Part shown: positions 1 to 4,500 of the stretch, piece after piece
How the letters are laid out: each line of letters opens with the position of its first letter
Numbering within the stretch: the stretch's first letter is position 1
From: Lysobacterales bacterium
GTDB lineage: Bacteria > Pseudomonadota > Gammaproteobacteria > Xanthomonadales > SZUA-36
Assembly (NCBI GenBank): GCA_026193295.1
Contig: JAPHSB010000296.1
Span: 1 to 12,290, forward strand
DNA: 12,290 nucleotides
Direction: 5' to 3'
The notes under the pieces: model-generated
What the model saw: the letters and a program-made list of their open reading frames with translations, nothing else
Told to the model about the DNA's origin: nothing
Databases searched by the model: none
Position numbers and translations under genes: made by a program

Positions 1-694
1 CCTGCCCAAAATCGCCATCCTGCTGGGTGCAGCGGTGGCCATCGATGAGGGCGAACTGCTGCCCGACGCGGCGCTGGAAAAAGACATCCAGGACATGATC
101 CGGTATTCGTGCAACGATTGCGCGACCCGGGTGCTGCGACAGGTTGGCCACGACCAGCTGCTCGAGATACTGCAGCGCCCGCAGTACGCCTTTTACGATC
201 CACGGCGGGGCGGCGGCCTCTGGGTCGGCAAGGAATACGGCCCGACACCCGCATACCACCGCGATCCCCTGCACAATATTTCGCACGGCGCCACCGTATT
301 CGAGGTCTCACGCTTCTATTGTGCGCTGCAGCGTGACGAGCTGGTCAGCCCGGAACAGGACCAGATGATGCTGGAAGCGCTCTCCAAGCCGGGCATCCGC
401 CACAAGTTCGTCAAGGCGCTCTCGAGCCACAAAGGCCTGAAAATTTACCGCAAGTCCGGCACCTGGAAGACCTACCACGCCGACAGCGCGCTGGTGCGGG
501 ACGGAGATGACGCGTACGTGATGGTAGCGCTGGCCAACAGCCCGCGGGGTTCCCTGTGGCTGGAGCGCCTGGCCGAGCCGCTGCGCCGCCTGGCGACAGC
601 CCGTCCGACAACCACGGCGTCCCTGAGCTCTTCACCAGCAGTTGCCAGCATCAGCATGGAATCGGAAGTTTCGCTGCTCGCATCCAGCCCTTAA
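1..694 (+). CDS. Class A beta-lactamase-like serine hydrolase, 5'-truncated by window edge
   Basis: The frame is open from base 2 to the TAA at 692-694, so the gene starts upstream of the window. The first visible residues are LPK. In this fold the catalytic motif is S-x-x-K, so base 1 should be the third base of the active-site serine codon (a codon ending in C). Further motifs are SCN (within YSCNDCATRVL), in the position of the class A SDN motif, and KSGT (within YRKSGTWKTYHADSALV), the KTG-type motif on the beta-3 strand. The stretch GGGLWVGK...RDPL...SHGAT is typical of a family of bacterial serine hydrolases annotated as beta-lactamase-related. I see no clear ExxxN omega-loop, so antibiotic hydrolysis is not implied; a peptidase or cell-wall role is equally possible. 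The last 35 or so residues are Ser/Thr/Ala-rich and look like an unstructured tail. A second SxxK hydrolase lies at 3232-4500 on the other strand. Confidence 0.85.
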   Translation, partial: LPKIAILLGAAVAIDEGELLPDAALEKDIQDMIRYSCNDCATRVLRQVGHDQLLEILQRPQYAFYDPRRGGGLWVGKEYGPTPAYHRDPLHNISHGATVFEVSRFYCALQRDELVSPEQDQMMLEALSKPGIRHKFVKALSSHKGLKIYRKSGTWKTYHADSALVRDGDDAYVMVALANSPRGSLWLERLAEPLRRLATARPTTTASLSSSPAVASISMESEVSLLASSP

Positions 695-699
695 ATTCC

Positions 700-712
700 G
701 GGGCCAGTCCCC
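700..712. repeat. Small GC hairpin GGGG-CCAGT-CCCC after the hydrolase stop
   Basis: Five bases after the TAA there is a 4-bp GGGG/CCCC stem with a 5-base loop, inside the string ATTCCGGGGCCAGTCCCC. It has no T-run, so it is a weak terminator candidate. The string resembles the GGGGACAGT-type ends that I associate with REP-like elements and their Y1 transposases in proteobacteria. That is a resemblance from memory, and no transposase gene is present here. Confidence 0.25.
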
Positions 713-753
713 AACACATTTGAGCCACCGTTGCGAGCAGCCCGGAAGCAGCT

Positions 754-990
754 TTGATTCGCAATTGCCTCGATTGGTCCGACAAGGGCAAGCCGGCCAT
801 TGGGCGCTATGTCGTCGCCGTGGTCCTGGGGTTGGTGTTCTGGATGTGGGGCAGCTTCCCCGTGATTCTGCTGTTGCAGGTCTTCTTCGAAGACCCGGCC
901 ACGAGCCCGACCGCATTCGAATGTACGTTCATCATAGGGTTTGTGGCCATCCCGCTTCTCGTGCACCTGCTGCTCAAACGGCCGCTACGA
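754..990 (+). pseudogene. N-terminal remnant of a CPBP-like membrane protein
   Basis: This is the only coding-like signal in the 328 bases between the hydrolase and the next gene. Read from a TTG at 754, it gives about 79 residues with two hydrophobic segments (about residues 18-42 and 57-74) ending in HLLLKRPLR. Two helices followed by a basic HxRPxR-like strand resemble the start of CPBP-family intramembrane proteases; their catalytic EE and histidine motifs lie much further on and are absent. After residue 79 the frame becomes Arg/Ser/Thr-rich, does not look like protein, and runs antisense into the 1023-1679 gene until a stop at 1138-1140. I infer a truncated, non-functional remnant. No convincing ribosome binding site precedes the TTG. 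The alternative is a small two-helix membrane protein of unknown function. Confidence 0.4.
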
Positions 991-993
991 ACA

Positions 994-1016
994 AACAGGC
1001 GAACAGGCGCCCGTTC
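994..1016 (-). terminator. Inverted repeat downstream of the 1023-1679 gene, possible weak terminator
   Basis: Bases 1001-1016 (GAACAGGCGCCCGTTC) form an almost perfect inverted repeat with one A/C mismatch, seven bases past the stop of the minus-strand gene. On the minus strand the hairpin is followed by a modestly T-rich stretch (GCCTGTTTGTTC). An 8-base tandem repeat, AACAGGCG, occupies 994-1001 and 1002-1009. It lies at the point where the upstream membrane-protein remnant loses its coding look. Confidence 0.25.
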
Positions 1017-1022
1017 AAGGCA

Positions 1023-1679
1023 TCAACCGCCCTCGATCGCGGCCAGGGGCACTTCCCAAACTTCACCGTTGGCAAAGTCGAGAATCCAGGTATCCCCTTC
1101 CATGCGCGCCTCGACTTCGCGGTTGGTGGCATTGACGTAGTCCTTCATGAAATTGATGGTGAACTGCTCGCCCAGCTGGTTCTGCACGACGATCGAGGCC
1201 TGGCCGTCTTCCATGCGCAGGATGCCGGCAGGGCAACTGCCGAACTCGGAATTTCCGGCAGCCCGGCAGCGCAGGCGCGTGGTCGCGTCATACTTGTCCG
1301 TGGTGAACGGAGCGGTCCAGTTGTCTTCGTCCGCCTGGGGCTTGAGGGCGTCCGTGTTCCAGTAAACGTATACGCTCTCGTCGGGGAAGCGGAAGATCAG
1401 GCCCTGGTCGCCCAGGCCACTTTGCCGGTACACGGTTCGTCCATCCTGATCGCGGAAGTTGCCCGGATCGTCGCCCACCGGCGACAGGTCGTGCATGACG
1501 CCGTCGTCGCGGGTAATCGTGATGTAGCCCTGGCGCTGGCCAAATGTGCAGGGGATCATCCTGTCGGTGTGGTCTTCACCCTTCGGATAGATATCGCAGC
1601 GGGCATCGATCCAGTCCGCCAGCGTTGAAGTGGTCCAGGACGCAGCCACCAGGGCCGCGATCATTAGCCATCTGTTCAT
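1023..1679 (-). CDS. Secreted four-cysteine protein of unknown function
   Basis: A 218-residue protein. I chose the ATG at 1679 because it begins a clean Sec signal peptide (MNRWLMIAALVAASWTTSTLA, cleavage near residue 21) and follows an AGAGG sequence at good spacing; the open frame continues to 1838, but that extension covers the intergenic region and does not look like protein. The mature protein has four cysteines (C28, C44, C138, C149), consistent with two disulfides in the periplasm. It is rich in aromatic and acidic residues, with the pattern of short beta strands; the C-terminal segment WILDFANGEVWEVPLAAIEGG-type ending is distinctive. I recognise it only as a conserved hypothetical type seen in proteobacteria and assign no function. 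It is divergent from the nucleotide-transporter gene, sharing a 143-base intergenic region, and stands alone on its strand. Confidence 0.8.
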   Translation of the reverse strand: MNRWLMIAALVAASWTTSTLADWIDARCDIYPKGEDHTDRMIPCTFGQRQGYITITRDDGVMHDLSPVGDDPGNFRDQDGRTVYRQSGLGDQGLIFRFPDESVYVYWNTDALKPQADEDNWTAPFTTDKYDATTRLRCRAAGNSEFGSCPAGILRMEDGQASIVVQNQLGEQFTINFMKDYVNATNREVEARMEGDTWILDFANGEVWEVPLAAIEGG

Positions 1680-1822
1680 GTTTGGAAGCCTCTGTGGGGG
1701 TGGCGCAGCTTGGATGGAAATTGTATACACTTTCGCAAATTCAAGTGCATTTGGGAAGGCCGGATGGAGCAGAATCGGGGGCGAGACGTATGGCGAGGCA
1801 TTTCCTTGAATGAGCTGCTGAC
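1680..1822. promoter_or_regulatory. Divergent intergenic region with TGTATACA palindrome
   Basis: This 143-base spacer separates two divergent genes and must hold both promoters. Its AT-richest part is about 1718-1752. It contains a perfect 8-base palindrome, TGTATACA, at 1722-1729; TATACA read on either strand could act as a -10 element. I could not find a matching -35 hexamer at 16-18 bases on either strand, so the promoters are unassigned. The palindrome could equally be an operator half-site. Confidence 0.3.
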
Positions 1823-3190
1823 ATGAGCGCAGGACCAACTGGTCAGGATACAGCCCGTCCGGGTATTCTCGACCGTCTGCTTGGGCTTTTTTCCGAGGTC
1901 CGCGCCGGCGAGGGCCGGCGCGCCTTCCTGATGCTGCTGAACGTGTTCCTGATACTGGTCGCCTACTACATCATCAAGACCGTTCGCGAGCCGCTCATCC
2001 TGGGCACCGAGGTGCCCGGTTTCCTGCAGGCCCTGGGCATCAGGAGCGCGGCCGAGGTCAAGACCTTCGCCGCCGCCGGCCAGGCCCTGGTGCTGATGGC
2101 CTTCGTTCCCGCTTACGGCTGGTTGTCTTCGCGGGTCTCCCGCATGAAACTGATCGTGAGCGTCACGCTGTTCTTCGTGGCGAACATCCTGGCGTTCGCC
2201 GTTGCGGTGCATGCCGACCTCGCTTTCGTCGGTGTCGTTTTCTACATCTGGGTGGGTTTCTTCAGCCTCTCGATCATTGCCCAGTTCTGGTCCTACGGCA
2301 ACGACATCTATACCAAGGAGGCCGGCAACCGGCTGTTCCCGATCATTGGCCTCGGAGCGACTGCGGGAAGCCCTGTCGGAGCCTGGGTCGCCGAGCGCCT
2401 GTTCCATGCCCACATCAGCCCGCACCTGATGCTTTACCTCGCGGCGGCACTGCTGGCGCTGACGCTCATCATTTACCTGGCCGTGAACCAAGGCGGAAGA
2501 GATCGCGCCGGCGCAACCGACGCGCCCGTGCTCGAGGAGCCGCTTGGCCGCGGGAATGCCTTCGGGCTGGTGTTCGCCAACCACTACATATTGCTCATTG
2601 CCGTACTGCTCATCATGCTGAACGTGGTCAACACCGTGGGTGAGTACATCCTGAGTAACCTGGTCGTCACGCACGCGGCGGAACTCGCCGCGACCGACAG
2701 CACGTTCGACCCGGGCGCCTACATCGGCGCTTTCTACGGCAGCTATTTCTTCTGGGTGAACGTCATCGCGGTGCTGTTGCAGGCGTTTGTAGCGTCGCGC
2801 CTGGTCAAGCGATTCGGCCTCGCCGGCGTGCTCTTCGCACTTCCCATCATTGCCCTCGGGGCCTATGGTTTCGTGGCCCTCGGCGCCACGCTGGTCATCG
2901 TGCGCTGGGCCAAGACGGCCGAGAACTCCACCGACTACTCCTTGATGAATACCGCGAAGCAACTCCTGTGGCTGCGCACTACGCGGGAAGAGAAGTACAA
3001 GGCGAAACAGGCGGTGGACAGTTTCTTTGTGCGGCTCGGCGACCTGTTTGCCGCTTTCGTGGTCTTCGCCGGCACGGCCTGGCTGGCGCTCGACGCGAGC
3101 GGCTTTGCGCTGGTCAACCTGGGCTTCGTTGCGATCTGGCTGGTGCTGGCCTGGGCGGTGGTCAAACGCAACCGGCAACTGGCGTCCTGA
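1823..3190 (+). CDS. Npt1/Npt2 (ATP/ADP translocase) family nucleotide transporter
   Basis: A 455-residue polytopic membrane protein with about 11-12 hydrophobic helices. Recognisable features are TM1 with YYIIKTVREPLIL (about residues 48-60), FWSYGNDIYTKEAGNRLFPIIG (155-176), and the hallmark ENSTDYSLMNTAKQLLWL (367-384) followed by TTREEKYKAKQAVDSFFVRLGD (386-407). These mark the NTT/Tlc carrier family, whose characterised members in obligate intracellular bacteria and plastids exchange ATP for ADP or import nucleotides across the inner membrane. Free-living proteobacteria carry homologues of unproven substrate, so nucleotide transport is a family-level expectation. The ATG at 1823 has no good Shine-Dalgarno. 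It is preceded by a three-codon mini-ORF (ATG AGC TGC TGA, 1810-1821) ending one base before it. The N-terminus from this start is typical of the family. The gene converges on the serine hydrolase at 3232-4500. Confidence 0.88.
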   Translation: MSAGPTGQDTARPGILDRLLGLFSEVRAGEGRRAFLMLLNVFLILVAYYIIKTVREPLILGTEVPGFLQALGIRSAAEVKTFAAAGQALVLMAFVPAYGWLSSRVSRMKLIVSVTLFFVANILAFAVAVHADLAFVGVVFYIWVGFFSLSIIAQFWSYGNDIYTKEAGNRLFPIIGLGATAGSPVGAWVAERLFHAHISPHLMLYLAAALLALTLIIYLAVNQGGRDRAGATDAPVLEEPLGRGNAFGLVFANHYILLIAVLLIMLNVVNTVGEYILSNLVVTHAAELAATDSTFDPGAYIGAFYGSYFFWVNVIAVLLQAFVASRLVKRFGLAGVLFALPIIALGAYGFVALGATLVIVRWAKTAENSTDYSLMNTAKQLLWLRTTREEKYKAKQAVDSFFVRLGDLFAAFVVFAGTAWLALDASGFALVNLGFVAIWLVLAWAVVKRNRQLAS

Positions 3191-3209
3191 GCTAAGTTGC
3201 AGGGGTGAT

Positions 3210-3240
3210 CTGGATGAGGGCAGGCCCCGGCTCAGTCCAG
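3210..3240. terminator. Bidirectional hairpin between convergent transporter and hydrolase genes
   Basis: The arms CTGGATGAG (3210-3218) and CTCA-G-TCCAG (3231-3240) pair over 9 bp with one bulged G, enclosing a 12-base GC-rich loop (3219-3230). It sits in the 41-base convergent gap and includes the TGA stop of the minus-strand hydrolase. There is no T-run on either side, so intrinsic termination is uncertain. The position between two convergent 3' ends is what supports a bidirectional role. Confidence 0.4.
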
Positions 3241-4500
3241 ACTATGCCGCTCGTTGATCAAGTTGTGAATCGCCGTGCCCAGCGCCTGGTGCTCCACGGC
3301 CGAGTTCTTGCGCAGCACGTTGGAGATCACGATGACGACGTAGTGCAGTTTCACGCCGTCGACCTCCTGCTCGACGATGGCCACCGAGTTCATGTAGTTG
3401 ATGACGTTGCCCATGTACTGGCCGCACTTGAAGCCCGACTCTTCCTTGCACTTGTACAGCGAGCCCGACTTGAAATAGACGGCGGCGTCTTTCAGCGCCG
3501 GCGCCGAGGCGTAACGGATGCGCCGCTCGGTCATGTACAGCAGGCGCTTCAGCTGGCGGCTGCTCCACTCGTCCACCAGTTTGCCCTGCTCCATCATCAG
3601 CATCAGCTGCATCAGGCTGTGGGCGGTGGCATAGCTGTTGCCGCCGCCGGCTACGTTCTTCTTGCCCTGGGCGGTGAAGAAGCTGCCCTGGCGGATCTGG
3701 TCGAGGTCCAGGCCATTGCGCGTAACCGGCTCCCAGAAGGTCTTCTGGAACAGGCGGGTCAAATCGCCGCGCGGCGTTTCCTTGAAGAAGGCGTGGAGCT
3801 GCTCCTCGGAGACGGGGTAGTCCTTGCCGAAATGCCGCAGCAGCATCGCGTCGCGCATGACCATCGCGGCCGCCGAGTTGGAACTGACCGACAACGTCCA
3901 GTCGAGGTACTCCCACAGCGAGCCCTGGTCGCCGTCGAGGATCTTGCGCCGGGTCAGGGTGCGATTCTCGACGTCGAAGAAGCGCACCGTGTGGTGATCG
4001 CTGTGGGCAAAGTCGTCCGCCGTGATGATGGTGTCGCGCAGCACCTGCGCGCGGCGCTCCAGATCGTCCGGCCAGGTATCGGCCAGCGCCTGGAACAGGC
4101 CCAGCGCGGCCAGCAGCTTGCCGACGCTGCCGACGTTCTGGCGGTAGTCACCGCGGTGCTCCGCGTACTTCGGTTGGTCGGGATTGGTCAGATCCAGCAC
4201 CGCGATGCCGTAAGCGTTGCCATGCTCGGCGAGCAGCGCCGTGATTCGCGCCGTGAAGTCGGGGTCGGCCGGCGGCAGGGTCAGGTCCGGGTGACCCAAC
4301 AGCCGCAGGTCGACCTGCTCCGTGGCCAGCCGTGCACCGGGGGGCTGGATACCGCCCAGCGCCAGGCCTTCGTTGGCGAGGCGGGCGCCCTCGACGCGAC
4401 GGATGCCGGTTTCTTCGTATCCGTCCAGCGGGTAGGCCAGGGCAAAGTTCGACACGGCGCCGACCAGCAGGGCCAATGCCAGGTTTCCAGGAAACTTCAT
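3232..4500 (-). CDS. Exported SxxK serine hydrolase (beta-lactamase/PBP fold)
   Basis: A 422-residue protein with a signal peptide (MKFPGNLALALLVGAVSNFALA, cleavage near residue 22), so periplasmic. The three motifs of the beta-lactamase/DD-peptidase fold are present in order: S125-V-G-K128 (within NVGSVGKLLAALG), S206-S-N208 (within LSVSSNSAAAMV) and K344-S-G346 (within YFKSGSLYKC). Spacing of about 80 and 140 residues suits the class A/transpeptidase-like group. Two cysteines (C351, C359) just after KSG could form a disulfide near the active site. About 80 extra residues precede the domain. The substrate is unknown; peptidoglycan or peptide bonds are likely from the fold. The ATG overlaps the stop of the upstream dikinase-like gene by 4 bases (ATGA, 4497-4500), and a GGAG lies 7 bases upstream within that gene, indicating translational coupling and a joint role. 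Confidence 0.85.
   Translation of the reverse strand: MKFPGNLALALLVGAVSNFALAYPLDGYEETGIRRVEGARLANEGLALGGIQPPGARLATEQVDLRLLGHPDLTLPPADPDFTARITALLAEHGNAYGIAVLDLTNPDQPKYAEHRGDYRQNVGSVGKLLAALGLFQALADTWPDDLERRAQVLRDTIITADDFAHSDHHTVRFFDVENRTLTRRKILDGDQGSLWEYLDWTLSVSSNSAAAMVMRDAMLLRHFGKDYPVSEEQLHAFFKETPRGDLTRLFQKTFWEPVTRNGLDLDQIRQGSFFTAQGKKNVAGGGNSYATAHSLMQLMLMMEQGKLVDEWSSRQLKRLLYMTERRIRYASAPALKDAAVYFKSGSLYKCKEESGFKCGQYMGNVINYMNSVAIVEQEVDGVKLHYVVIVISNVLRKNSAVEHQALGTAIHNLINERHSLD

Noticed and set aside
1..694. Calling the gene an antibiotic-resistance beta-lactamase
   Set aside because: The fold motifs are present, but the SDN motif reads SCN and no omega-loop glutamate is evident; resistance cannot be inferred.
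994..1009. CRISPR or longer tandem array at the AACAGGCG repeat
   Set aside because: Only two 8-base copies directly abutting, no spacers and no further units.
1680..1838. Upstream extension of the secreted four-cysteine protein to 1838
   Set aside because: It overlaps the divergent carrier start and intergenic region; the internal ATG at 1679 begins a signal peptide with a ribosome binding site.
1676..3178. 500-codon open frame antisense to the nucleotide carrier
   Set aside because: Rich in His, Arg, Gln, Asp and Gly without domain pattern, as expected for the complement of a GC-rich membrane-protein gene.
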